Origin: Paenisporosarcina quisquiliarum_A
GTDB taxonomy: Bacteria > Bacillota > Bacilli > Bacillales_A > Planococcaceae
Assembly: GCF_043641925.1 (NCBI RefSeq)
Contig: NZ_JBHZRU010000002.1
Location: 124,001 to 188,000 of the forward strand
Reading direction: 5' to 3'
DNA length: 64,000 bases
This document shows positions 42,721 to 50,432 of the stretch, piece by piece. The notes under the pieces are model-generated. The model had not been told where the DNA came from, made no database searches, and saw only the letters and a list, made by a program, of their open reading frames with translations. The position numbers were made by a program, and so were the translations under genes. The first letter of the stretch is position 1; each line of letters opens with the position of its first letter.

Positions 42721-42852
42721 GTGGTTGGCAATTTCTGAAGACTCCTGCGGAAAAACGAAACACGCTAGACCCCACAGGCAAAGTTGTCAGAGACAGCTTT
42801 GCCGAGGAGGCTTTCGTTTCGTCCGCGGAAAGCGAAAGAAATAGACAACCAC
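42721..42852. repeat. Dispersed intergenic repeat, type B (132 bp)
   Basis: Ends GTGGTTGGCAATTTCT and AGAAATAGACAACCAC are imperfect inverted repeats. Inside, GGCAAAG...TGTC and GACA...CTTTGCC form a central hairpin and GCGGAAA/CGAAA motifs flank it, so the whole unit can fold as one long hairpin. It matches the left half of the 19458 element and is the full-length form of the 49421 unit. The remaining bases of the 640-base gap 42319-42958 (42496-42720 and 42853-42922) show no gene or motif I recognise. Confidence 0.8.
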
Positions 42853-42922
42853 CTTCATTTGAAATTCAGTGCAATATGCAAAAGTCTAATTTTTGTCCTT
42901 CTATACTTTTTTCTATAATCAG

Positions 42923-42952
42923 AGAGGCTATCCAAATAATTGGATAGCCTCT
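42923..42952. terminator. Hairpin downstream of ispH
   Basis: Perfect 13-bp stem AGAGGCTATCCAA (42923-42935) with TTGGATAGCCTCT (42940-42952), loop ATAA. On the minus strand (ispH) the tail after it is not T-rich, so efficiency is uncertain. Confidence 0.65.
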
Positions 42953-42958
42953 TGTTTG

Positions 42959-43936
42959 TTATGAAATTGGATATGGTTCGATTCGGTCTACCGGTTTAGG
43001 TGTTTTAATTTTAGGTAAAATCTTATCAATACTTACTGTTCGAGCTAGACTATGTGTCTCCGGGATAAGTGGATCATACTTTTCTAAAAATTGAACCACT
43101 TCTTTAACAATTGGAGTTGGTGTAGAGGCACCAGCCGTGACCGCAATATTTTCGATACCTTCAAGCCATTCAAGTTTAAGTTCTGAAAGGTCTGAAATTC
43201 GATAAGAAGGGGTGTTGGCAATTTCTTCAGACACTTGTGTTAAGCGATTAGAATTATTACTCAACGGATCTCCAACGACAATAAGAAGTTGAGCAGCTCC
43301 AGCTTGTTCAGCTACTGCTTCTTGTCGTACTTGAGTTGCTAAACAAATTTCTTTGTGAACTTCAATATGAGGGAACTTGGCTTTTAATTTTTCCATTAAA
43401 GCTGCAACGTCCCACTGGCTCATTGTCGTTTGATTAGTTACGATTAATTTGTCAGCAACAATATTTAATTGTTCAACATCTTCAATCGTTTGAACTAAAT
43501 GGACTGCGTTTGGTGCAACACCTACAGCACCTTCAGGTTCAGGGTGTCCTTTTTTCCCAATGTAGATTACATGAAATCCTTCATTTGTTTTTTCTCGAAT
43601 TAAATCATGCGTTACAGTTACGTCGGGACAAGTTGCATCGATCGATACTAACCCTTTTTGTTTAGCTAATTCACGAACTTCAGGTGAAACTCCGTGAGCC
43701 GTAAAAATGACAGTTCCACCATCAACTTTCTCTAATATTTCTTTTCTGTTATCACCATCTAATGTGATAATGCCATCTCTTTCAAAGGCATCTGTTACAT
43801 GTTTATTGTGAACAATCATTCCTAATATATAAATAGGTCGTGGTAGTGATTGATCCATCGCAGCGTTACGAGCGATTACCATGGCATCTACCACTCCGTA
43901 ACAGTATCCACGGGGTGAAATTTTGAGTACTTGCAT
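42959..43936 (-). CDS. ispH: 4-hydroxy-3-methylbut-2-enyl diphosphate reductase IspH
   Basis: Last enzyme of the MEP isoprenoid pathway, 325 residues, making IPP and DMAPP from HMBPP with a [4Fe-4S] cluster. The three cluster cysteines are Cys12 (RGYCYGV), Cys103 (DATCPDVT) and Cys198 (EICLATQVRQ). AGAGGAG lies upstream of the ATG. The other 4Fe-4S enzyme of the pathway, ispG, is in the same window at 50433. Confidence 0.96.
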   Translation of the reverse strand: MQVLKISPRGYCYGVVDAMVIARNAAMDQSLPRPIYILGMIVHNKHVTDAFERDGIITLDGDNRKEILEKVDGGTVIFTAHGVSPEVRELAKQKGLVSIDATCPDVTVTHDLIREKTNEGFHVIYIGKKGHPEPEGAVGVAPNAVHLVQTIEDVEQLNIVADKLIVTNQTTMSQWDVAALMEKLKAKFPHIEVHKEICLATQVRQEAVAEQAGAAQLLIVVGDPLSNNSNRLTQVSEEIANTPSYRISDLSELKLEWLEGIENIAVTAGASTPTPIVKEVVQFLEKYDPLIPETHSLARTVSIDKILPKIKTPKPVDRIEPYPIS

Positions 43937-44003
43937 AGTGATTGAGCACTCCTCTCAAGAGTAATACTTCTATTATAACGGAGAGAAGAGTTTAATTCAA
44001 AAC

Positions 44004-44423
44004 TCATACAGGTGGTTGGAAAATACGTGGTTGAGATGCACCGTTTGCTAGTGCGCTAGCGGTATTTGCAACACTTCTAGCTGCTGAAGCGTTTGACGCT
44101 ACATCAGGCATATTTTGAAAGCCTCTATAGATTTTCCAAAGAGCGGGAAGGTTTTGAACCATAGGTGCTACTTGCTTGACCATGGGAGTTAATTGTTGGG
44201 CTGTTGACATGAACCTTTCAGCGGTTTGTAAGTATTGTTCTATTCGTGAAGGTAATCCCCCACCGGGAATTTGAGTTTGTGGTGAATTTAAAAATCTATT
44301 GTTTCCAAAGCCACCAGGTCTAATGGGAGGACCTCCTGAGAATCGATTTTGGGGAAATGAAAATGGATTTTGAGGTTGTTGATATTGTCCTTGAGAAAAT
44401 GGGTAAAATGATTCGTAACGCAT
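44004..44423 (-). CDS. yqfQ: YqfQ-like (VrrA family) low-complexity protein
   Basis: Protein of 139 residues. The N-terminal half is rich in Gln, Pro, Phe, Gly and Asn (YQQPQNPFSFPQNRFSGG, IRPGGFGNNRF). The second half is a probable helical region (IEQYLQTAERFMSTAQQLTPMV, VQNLPALWKIYRGF) with an Ala/Ser/Asn-rich end. Position between ispH and the cshB helicase gene, and this composition, match B. subtilis yqfQ, related to VrrA. A spore-coat or structural role has been suggested for such proteins; I do not claim it. GAAAGGAGG precedes the ATG. Confidence 0.8.
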   Translation of the reverse strand: MRYESFYPFSQGQYQQPQNPFSFPQNRFSGGPPIRPGGFGNNRFLNSPQTQIPGGGLPSRIEQYLQTAERFMSTAQQLTPMVKQVAPMVQNLPALWKIYRGFQNMPDVASNASAARSVANTASALANGASQPRIFQPPV

Positions 44424-44542
44424 AATATCCTCCTTTCTAAATTAACTGTTATTTGACGTAACGTCTTGAAACAACTATCATTGTCAAATGGTCTTCACAA
44501 CAAAAAACGTGGTAATATAAAGGTATGTTAGGAGGGACTCAA

Positions 44543-45847
44543 ATGTCCAAATACGCAGATTATGATTTTCAACCCTTTTTGCAAAAAGCAATTAGCAAAT
44601 TAGGTTTTACTGAACCAACACCTATTCAAAGAGAAATGATTCCCGTAATTTTAAAAGGGAAAAGCGCAATTGGTCAAGCACATACGGGTACAGGGAAAAC
44701 ACACAGTTTTTTAATTCCAATTGTGCAACGAATTATTAGTGAGAAAGCAGAGTTACAAGCTATTATTACTTCTCCGACTCGAGAACTGGCTTCACAAATT
44801 TTTGAAGAATTGAATCGTCTTACAGAAGGTACTGAAATTCAATCTAAATTATTTATCGGCGGAACTGATAAACAACGTTCGATTGATAAATTAAAAACAC
44901 AACCTCATATTGTTGTGGGTACTCCAGGACGTATTCGTGACCTTGTAAAAGAGAATGCTTTACTCGTTCACACTGCTCCAATATTAGTAGTAGATGAAGC
45001 TGATCTAGCTTTTGATTTAGGTTTCATTGAAGAAATTGATGCTTTTGCTGGGAAGATGCCAGATTCATTAGAAATGTATGTCTTCTCTGCAACGATTCCA
45101 GAAAGATTACAACCTTTCTTGAAAAAATATATGGAATCACCAGTTCATATAAAAATCGGTTTAAAAAAACCAGCTGCTGAAGGCATTGACTTCACACTTG
45201 TTCCGGTTAGAAGTAAATCGAAGAAGAAACGTTTATTAGAAGTTATGGAAGGAATAAATCCTTACTTAGCTATTATTTTTACAAATACTAGATCTAATGC
45301 AGACTCTGTTGCTAATTATTTAGCTGAAGCAGGATATCGTGTTGGACGTATCCATGGAGATTTATCTCCTCGCGAACGTACTCGTATGATGAAACAAGTG
45401 CGCGACTTAGAATACCAATACATTGTAGCAACTGATTTAGCTGCACGTGGGATTGATATTCAAGGTGTGAGTCATGTTATTAACTTTGAACTTCCTGAGG
45501 ATTTAGAGTTCTTCATCCACCGTGTTGGCCGTACTGCGCGTGCTGGTCTTGAGGGAACAGCTATTACATTATATGAACCAACAGATGAAGATGCGATTGT
45601 TCGTATTGAAAAAATGGGAATTCCTTTTGTTCATAAAGATGTAAAAGATGGCGAATGGTCTGAACTTAAAGAACGTCACACACGTAAAAATCGTAAAACT
45701 GAAAAAGTGGCAGATGAAATAGATGCAAAAGCAAAATCAATGGTCCGAAAACCTAAAAAGGTTAAACCGGGATATAAACGCAATATGAGATGGGAAATGG
45801 ACAAAGTGAAAAAGAGAGAACGACGCATTAAAAACCGTAAAAAGTAA
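44543..45847 (+). CDS. cshB: DEAD-box RNA helicase CshB
   Basis: ATP-dependent RNA helicase of 434 residues, cold-shock type. The Q motif FTEPTPIQREMI, Walker A AHTGTGKT (about 46-53), DEAD in VVDEADLAFD (about 150), SAT and HRVGRTARAG are present, and a Lys/Arg-rich tail follows. The start is ATG 44543, eight bases after AGGAGGG; the in-frame TTG-like start at 44525 precedes that site. nfo follows 14 bases later. Confidence 0.95.
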   Translation: MSKYADYDFQPFLQKAISKLGFTEPTPIQREMIPVILKGKSAIGQAHTGTGKTHSFLIPIVQRIISEKAELQAIITSPTRELASQIFEELNRLTEGTEIQSKLFIGGTDKQRSIDKLKTQPHIVVGTPGRIRDLVKENALLVHTAPILVVDEADLAFDLGFIEEIDAFAGKMPDSLEMYVFSATIPERLQPFLKKYMESPVHIKIGLKKPAAEGIDFTLVPVRSKSKKKRLLEVMEGINPYLAIIFTNTRSNADSVANYLAEAGYRVGRIHGDLSPRERTRMMKQVRDLEYQYIVATDLAARGIDIQGVSHVINFELPEDLEFFIHRVGRTARAGLEGTAITLYEPTDEDAIVRIEKMGIPFVHKDVKDGEWSELKERHTRKNRKTEKVADEIDAKAKSMVRKPKKVKPGYKRNMRWEMDKVKKRERRIKNRKK

Positions 45848-45861
45848 AGGGGTTTTTTGTT

Positions 45862-46749
45862 TTGTTACTAGGTTCACACGTTTCAATGAGTGGAAAGAAT
45901 ATGCTTTTAGCTGCTAGCGAAGAAGCAAAATCATATGGAGCAACAACCTTCATGATCTATACAGGTGCTCCTCAAAATACAAGAAGAAAACCAATTGAAG
46001 ATTTGAATATTGCTGCAGGACAAGCTCACATGCAAGAAAACGGCATGTCAAATATTGTTGTTCATGCGCCATATATCATTAACATTGGTAATTCTCTTAA
46101 ACCAGAGACTTTCGCTCTTGGCGTCGAGTTTCTTCAAAAAGAGATAGAACGTACAGCCGCTATTGGAGCAACTCAAATTGTATTGCACCCAGGTGCACAT
46201 GTCGGAGCGGGTACAGAGGAAGGAATCGCTAAAATTGTTGAAGGTTTGAATGAAGTCCTTTCTCAAGACTACCCGGTGCAAATTGCTTTAGAAACAATGG
46301 CAGGCAAAGGCACTGAATGCGGAAGGTCATTTGAGGAATTAGCTCAAATTTTTGACGGAGTTAAAAATAACGAGCGTTTATCCGTTTGTTTTGATACTTG
46401 TCATACACATGATGCTGGTTACGACATTGTAAATGATTTTGACGGTGTATTGGCTTCATTCGATCAGTTAATTGGCATTGACCGTTTAAAAGTTTTGCAT
46501 ATCAATGATAGTAAAAATATACGTGGAGCGGGTAAAGATCGTCACGAGAATATTGGATTTGGTGAAATTGGATTTGATGCTTTATCCTATATCGTTCATC
46601 ATCCAAGTCTTACGCAAGTTCCAAAGATTCTTGAGACACCTTTTGTAGGGCTAGATGCTAAGAACAAAACTGCTCCATATTTATATGAAATTGAGATGTT
46701 AAAAACTAAAACATTTACACCTGACCGAATAGATGCATTGAGAGTTTAA
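45862..46749 (+). CDS. nfo: Endonuclease IV (AP endonuclease)
   Basis: Zinc-dependent AP endonuclease of 295 residues that cuts at abasic sites in base-excision repair; in Bacillus it also protects spore DNA during germination. Metal-site motifs VVHAPYIINI, IVLHPGAHVGAG, FDTCHTHDAGYD and LHINDSKN are in family order. The start is TTG 45862, some 14 bases after AAAGGGG at the cshB stop. A strong terminator follows, facing the yqfT-like gene. Confidence 0.95.
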   Translation: MLLGSHVSMSGKNMLLAASEEAKSYGATTFMIYTGAPQNTRRKPIEDLNIAAGQAHMQENGMSNIVVHAPYIINIGNSLKPETFALGVEFLQKEIERTAAIGATQIVLHPGAHVGAGTEEGIAKIVEGLNEVLSQDYPVQIALETMAGKGTECGRSFEELAQIFDGVKNNERLSVCFDTCHTHDAGYDIVNDFDGVLASFDQLIGIDRLKVLHINDSKNIRGAGKDRHENIGFGEIGFDALSYIVHHPSLTQVPKILETPFVGLDAKNKTAPYLYEIEMLKTKTFTPDRIDALRV

Positions 46750-46754
46750 AGTTG

Positions 46755-46793
46755 AAAGAGATTCAAGCAGAATTTTGCTTGAATCTCTTTTTT
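46755..46793. terminator. Bidirectional terminator nfo/yqfT
   Basis: Perfect 15-bp stem AAAGAGATTCAAGCA (46755-46769) with TGCTTGAATCTCTTT (46776-46790), then TTT. It lies between convergent genes. Confidence 0.92.
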
Positions 46794-46814
46794 GCTTTCA
46801 TTGATTCACGATTT

Positions 46815-47054
46815 TTAGACATTATAAAAGTTGAATAATGTTTTTGCTTTTGTTTTTCCAATCACTTTAGCAATTTCTTTTTTAAAAGATGAAGGAATTC
46901 CAGTAAATGCCCAATGAATGGATGCCTTATCTAAGAGAGGTCTAAGTCCTTTTATTTCATTTTTAGATAGAGAAACGGGGAGGACCTTTGACATTTCTGC
47001 AAGTTCATCATCACTTTTACTTTTCAAGTTTTGAATAAATTCAAGTAAATCCAT
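46815..47054 (-). CDS. DUF2624-like protein (YqfT position)
   Basis: Small soluble protein of 79 residues, helix-rich (LLEFIQNLKSKSDDELAEMSKVLPVSLSKNEIK, ending AKVIGKTKAKTLFNFYNV). Its place between nfo and the zinc operon, length and pattern agree with B. subtilis YqfT (DUF2624), but sequence similarity is weak by eye. AAAGGAAG precedes the ATG. Function unknown. Confidence 0.7.
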   Translation of the reverse strand: MDLLEFIQNLKSKSDDELAEMSKVLPVSLSKNEIKGLRPLLDKASIHWAFTGIPSSFKKEIAKVIGKTKAKTLFNFYNV

Positions 47055-47080
47055 TCCATCTTCCTTTCAAGATATTAGAG

Positions 47081-47109
47081 TTTACAATCAATCAAATGTC
47101 CGCTATACT
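47081..47109 (+). promoter_or_regulatory. Sigma-A promoter of the zurA operon
   Basis: TTTACA (47081-47086), exact 17-base spacer, TATACT (47104-47109). Confidence 0.78.
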
Positions 47110-47122
47110 AATCATTTGTAAA

Positions 47123-47137
47123 TCGTAATGATTTTGA
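47123..47137 (+). promoter_or_regulatory. Zur box
   Basis: TCGTAATGATTTTGA matches the Bacillus Zur consensus TCGTAATnATTACGA at 12 of 14 defined positions. It lies about 7 bases downstream of the predicted transcription start of zurA-znuB-zur, a place suited to repression by zinc-loaded Zur. Confidence 0.82.
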
Positions 47138-47157
47138 ATTAGAAAGAGGCGATCGAT

Positions 47158-47937
47158 TTGTCAACGCCATATGACATTGAATTACAGCAAGTATCATTTC
47201 AATATGATCAAACAGCTGTTTTAAAAAATATATCTTTGCAAGTGAAACAAGGAGATTTCTTAGCAATCTTAGGTCCTAATGGTTCGGGTAAATCGACTTT
47301 ATTGAAAATCATTTTAGGATTGCTTAAACCATCTACTGGGACAGTTCATTTATTTGGCAAAGAAGCAAAAGAATTTAAACAACGTGAGTGGATTGGCTAT
47401 GTTTCTCAAAAATCCAATTCTTTTAATACTGGATTTCCTGCTACAGTATTTGAAGTAGTGGCTAGCGGGTTAGCTAAAAAGACTGGATTGTTTAAGAAAC
47501 TTCCAAATAGCAAAGATCATCTTGTTCAAGAAGCTCTTTCATCCGTTGGCATGGAAAAGTTTGCTTCCAAATCCATAGGAGAATTATCTGGGGGACAGCA
47601 ACAAAGAGTTTTTATTGCTAGGGCATTAGTTAGTGATCCGAAATGTCTTGTGCTAGATGAACCCACTGTTGGAATCGACCATAAACATGTGCAATCGTTT
47701 TATGATATGCTTTCGCGATTAAACAGTGAACGAAATATTACCCTGATTTTAGTCACACATGATGTGGATACCGTTTCAAATCGAATAAGCCATGTTGCCT
47801 GTCTAAATCAAACCATTCATTTTCACGGATTCAAGCAAGAATTTGAGGAAATGAGTGATGAAGACCGAGAGGCTTGGTATGGTCATTCTGTTCGGAAAAT
47901 TCATCATGTGAAAGGTGAGGCGTGCAATCATGATTGA
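47158..47937 (+). CDS. zurA: Zinc ABC transporter ATP-binding protein
   Basis: ABC ATPase of 259 residues. Walker A GPNGSGKST is at 39-47, the signature LSGGQQQR near 143 and Walker B CLVLDEPTVGID follow. It starts at TTG 47158 behind AAAGAGGCG. The permease gene overlaps its end by 8 bases and zur follows, so zinc specificity is inferred from the operon and the Zur box. The solute-binding lipoprotein of the transporter is not encoded here. Confidence 0.94.
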   Translation: MSTPYDIELQQVSFQYDQTAVLKNISLQVKQGDFLAILGPNGSGKSTLLKIILGLLKPSTGTVHLFGKEAKEFKQREWIGYVSQKSNSFNTGFPATVFEVVASGLAKKTGLFKKLPNSKDHLVQEALSSVGMEKFASKSIGELSGGQQQRVFIARALVSDPKCLVLDEPTVGIDHKHVQSFYDMLSRLNSERNITLILVTHDVDTVSNRISHVACLNQTIHFHGFKQEFEEMSDEDREAWYGHSVRKIHHVKGEACNHD

Positions 47938-48796
47938 AGCTTTATGGAATTATGAATTTTTACAAAACGCATTTGCTTCTGGCTTAATAATTGGTCTTAT
48001 TGCTCCGTTATTAGGCGTTTTTATAGTTGTTCGAAGATTATCATTAATTGCCGATGCTCTAAGTCATGTTACATTGGCTGGTATAGCTGGAAGTTTATAT
48101 TTAAGCCAAACGGTTCCTTTGTTTGCGATGTTAAATCCACTATATTTAGGAATACTGTCTGCTGTTAGTGGTTCTGTTTTAATCGAAAGACTTCGCAGAT
48201 TGTATAAACATTATGAAGAGTTAGCCATTCCAATTATTATGTCAGCGGGAATAGGAATCAGTGCAATCTTCATTTCACTTGCGAATGGCTTTAGTGCAGA
48301 CCTTTTTGGCTATTTGTTTGGCTCTGTGTCTGCCGTAAGTCGACAAGACTTATGGATTGTTGTCATTATTGCACTAATTGTCATCTTATTTTCGCGTTTC
48401 TTCTATAAAGAGCTTTTTGTCCTTTCGTTTGATGAAGAATACGCACGGGCTTCGGGCCTTCCTGCGAAATGGATTCACATCTTATTTATGATAGTTACCG
48501 CTTTGGTTATAGCGGCAAGCATGAGAATTGTGGGGATATTACTTGTATCTTCTTTAATGACGTTACCAGTCGCTGCGAGTATGCGTTTAGCTAAAGGTTT
48601 TAAACAAGCCATTTTATTGGCCGTAGTATTCGGTGAAACGGCTGTCATTACTGGATTGGTTACTGCTTTCTATTTAAATATTGCACCGGGTGGGACAATT
48701 GTTGTCACTTCTATATGTATTCTTTTAATCGTTATAATTGGTAAAAAGATTTGGCTAAAAGTTGTCACGAAGGACGAAGGAGTTGTTACTTCATGA
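47930..48796 (+). CDS. znuB: Zinc ABC transporter permease
   Basis: Integral membrane permease of the ABC-3 (metal) family, 288 residues, with about eight hydrophobic helices (GLIIGLIAPLLGVFIVV, LDIWIVVIIALIVILF-type segments, ILLVSSLMTLPVA). The ATG at 47930 lies within zurA and follows GGTGAGG; a longer in-frame GTG start at 47915 overlaps that site and is rejected. Its stop overlaps the zur ATG (ATGA). Confidence 0.93.
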   Translation: MIEALWNYEFLQNAFASGLIIGLIAPLLGVFIVVRRLSLIADALSHVTLAGIAGSLYLSQTVPLFAMLNPLYLGILSAVSGSVLIERLRRLYKHYEELAIPIIMSAGIGISAIFISLANGFSADLFGYLFGSVSAVSRQDLWIVVIIALIVILFSRFFYKELFVLSFDEEYARASGLPAKWIHILFMIVTALVIAASMRIVGILLVSSLMTLPVAASMRLAKGFKQAILLAVVFGETAVITGLVTAFYLNIAPGGTIVVTSICILLIVIIGKKIWLKVVTKDEGVVTS

Positions 48797-49206
48797 ATTT
48801 AACGAAAGCTTGGGAAGTTTTAAAAAATGAAGGTTTTAAAAAAACGGATAAAAGAGAACAAATTCTTGAGTTATTTGAAGAAAATGATCGCTATTTAACA
48901 GCTAAAGATTTATTGAACGTGATGAAAAAAGATTATCCGGGGATGAGTTTTGATACCATCTATCGAAATTTGAGTACATTTGTGGAACTCGGTATATTAG
49001 AAGAAACCGAGTTATCTGGGGAAAGACACTTTCGTATGCAGTGTGAAACAGACCATCATCATCATCATTTCATCTGTATGTCCTGTGGGAAAATAAAAGA
49101 GATTCACATTTGTCCAATGGATGCTGTTCAAGAAAAACTGCCTGCGTATCAAATTGATAATCATAAATTAGAAATTTACGGTAAATGCCCTGAATGTATA
49201 GCATAA
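48793..49206 (+). CDS. zur: Zinc uptake regulator Zur (Fur family)
   Basis: Fur-type repressor of 137 residues. The N-terminal winged helix contains SFDTIYRNLSTFVELGILEE; the His-rich segment CETDHHHHHF holds the sensing site; structural zinc cysteines are Cys95, Cys98, Cys132 and Cys135. ATG 48793 overlaps the znuB stop, with AAGGAG 10 bases upstream. The Zur box at 47123 means the regulator controls its own operon. Confidence 0.95.
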   Translation: MNLTKAWEVLKNEGFKKTDKREQILELFEENDRYLTAKDLLNVMKKDYPGMSFDTIYRNLSTFVELGILEETELSGERHFRMQCETDHHHHHFICMSCGKIKEIHICPMDAVQEKLPAYQIDNHKLEIYGKCPECIA

Positions 49207-49420
49207 TATAGGCAGTTTGTTGCTTATATTTTCAAATCCATTATCAAGAATCGGAACCCTTAACGGTGAGACTATCTTATTGGTTAACCTGTAGCTTTCA
49301 TGATTCCAAATAATTTGTAATAAGCAATATGACAAATGAATTCTTACTAAGTGAACAATCTTTTAATTTAATTACTAATTTCTTCAGTAAACATTACTCT
49401 GTTCACTTTTTAACATTAAC

Positions 49421-49475
49421 GTTCTCGGCTATTTCTGAAGACTCCTGCGGAAAAACGAAAGAAATAGCCGACAAC
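49421..49475. repeat. 55-bp mini version of the type B repeat
   Basis: Terminal inverted repeats of 16 bp, GTTCTCGGCTATTTCT (49421-49436) and AGAAATAGCCGACAAC (49460-49475), match with one mismatch. The 23-base centre is identical to the left inner part of the 42721 element (GAAGACTCCTGCGGAAAAAC...). It looks like that element after deletion of its middle between two CGAAA motifs. The rest of the 372-base gap 49207-49578 holds no credible gene, only the terminator at 49539. Confidence 0.85.
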
Positions 49476-49538
49476 ATTCATTATCATTCCGTCTTAAGTA
49501 TAAGCACTCAATTTCAATATTCTTTGGTTACAAACTGT

Positions 49539-49576
49539 AGAGACCATTCACATTTTTGTGAATGGTCTCTTTTTTA
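49539..49576. terminator. Terminator before the 49579 gene
   Basis: Perfect 14-bp stem AGAGACCATTCACA (49539-49552) with TGTGAATGGTCTCT (49557-49570), loop TTTT, then TTTTT on the plus strand. It ends just below the stop of the minus-strand gene and probably serves it too. Confidence 0.88.
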
Positions 49577-49578
49577 AC

Positions 49579-49782
49579 TTATTTATGTTTTGGTTTTGGA
49601 TCAATTTGATCTTCTTTATTGCTTAACAAAAAATATGAAATTATTCCAGATATTAAAGTTCCACCAATGGTGATGAAAATTCTAGATTCAAGAGGAACCG
49701 TACTATGGTCTTTTCCTAGAATCCATGTAGCTAAAATCGCAACAATAACCATGATAGGAATAACTACTTTGAAGCGTTTCAT
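49579..49782 (-). CDS. Small membrane protein, unknown (67 aa)
   Basis: Two hydrophobic segments (VVIPIMVIVAILATWIL and FITIGGTLISGIISYFLL) are joined by a short loop (GKDHSTVPLESR), and a charged C-terminal tail (NKEDQIDPKPKHK) follows. AAAGG lies 11 bases before the ATG and a terminator follows, which supports a real gene. I recognise no family. Confidence 0.65.
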   Translation of the reverse strand: MKRFKVVIPIMVIVAILATWILGKDHSTVPLESRIFITIGGTLISGIISYFLLSNKEDQIDPKPKHK

Positions 49783-49820
49783 TTATTCACAACCTTTTCT
49801 TTACTTTATGTAGCATGTAA

Positions 49821-49848
49821 AAAGCGCGAGGAAGGGTCCTCACGCTTT
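49821..49848 (-). terminator. Terminator of yqfW
   Basis: AAAGCGCGAGGA (49821-49832) with TCCTCACGCTTT (49837-49848), one mismatch; on the minus strand a T-run follows at 49820-49818. It includes the yqfW stop codon. Confidence 0.75.
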
Positions 49849-50418
49849 ATTTTTAATAAAATGATGTTGTATCCATGTATCGGCCTCTAACCAATTATCT
49901 ACCCTTACAACGCCATTTGGAACTGGCTCTTGATTGTATGGAGTATTAAAAAGAATAACTGGGATATTAAGCTCTTCTGCGAGTCCAACTGCATTATCAT
50001 GCTTATCTTCGAAAAATACATCGATGTTATAATTCTTTGCTGTTTGAATTTTATCGTGAGAACCAATTAATTCTATGTGATCGTATTCTAGGTTTTGGTT
50101 TAAAAACCACTCAAAAGTTACATCCTTCACATTTTGGCCACGAGCTGAAATGAAATATAATTCAAAGTCCTTTTTCCACTTTGTCAAAATTGAATGAGCG
50201 TCAATTTGAATAGGGGAAGTGGCATAAATTTCAGGTTCGGCTTTTCGAAACCATTGATAAAATTCATCTGGTGTAATCGGAAATGCCTTGGTTAAATCAT
50301 ATTCCTTAATATCATCTAAAATTAAATTACAGGAAAATTGCTTATTGATATGTGGTAATAAAGAAGTAGGGCATGTGACGGTACCATCAATGTCGATACC
50401 GAATCGAATGTTAGACAT
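49840..50418 (-). CDS. yqfW: Putative 5'(3')-deoxyribonucleotidase-like HAD protein YqfW
   Basis: HAD-superfamily protein of 192 residues of the NT5C/YqfW nucleotidase family. Motif I is IDIDGTVT at residues 8-15 (nucleophile Asp), motif II YFISARG and the acidic motif IV FFEDKHDNA are in order. The ATG at 50418 stands nine bases after AAAGGAG. It follows ispG after 14 bases on the same strand, the B. subtilis order. The substrate is not known from sequence. Confidence 0.87.
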   Translation of the reverse strand: MSNIRFGIDIDGTVTCPTSLLPHINKQFSCNLILDDIKEYDLTKAFPITPDEFYQWFRKAEPEIYATSPIQIDAHSILTKWKKDFELYFISARGQNVKDVTFEWFLNQNLEYDHIELIGSHDKIQTAKNYNIDVFFEDKHDNAVGLAEELNIPVILFNTPYNQEPVPNGVVRVDNWLEADTWIQHHFIKNKA

Positions 50419-50432
50419 ATGCAATGACTCCT

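Noticed and set aside
49329..49577. 82-codon plus-strand frame between zur and the terminator at 49539
   Set aside because: It runs through the 55-bp repeat and into the terminator stem, has no ribosome site, and its sequence has no protein-like pattern.
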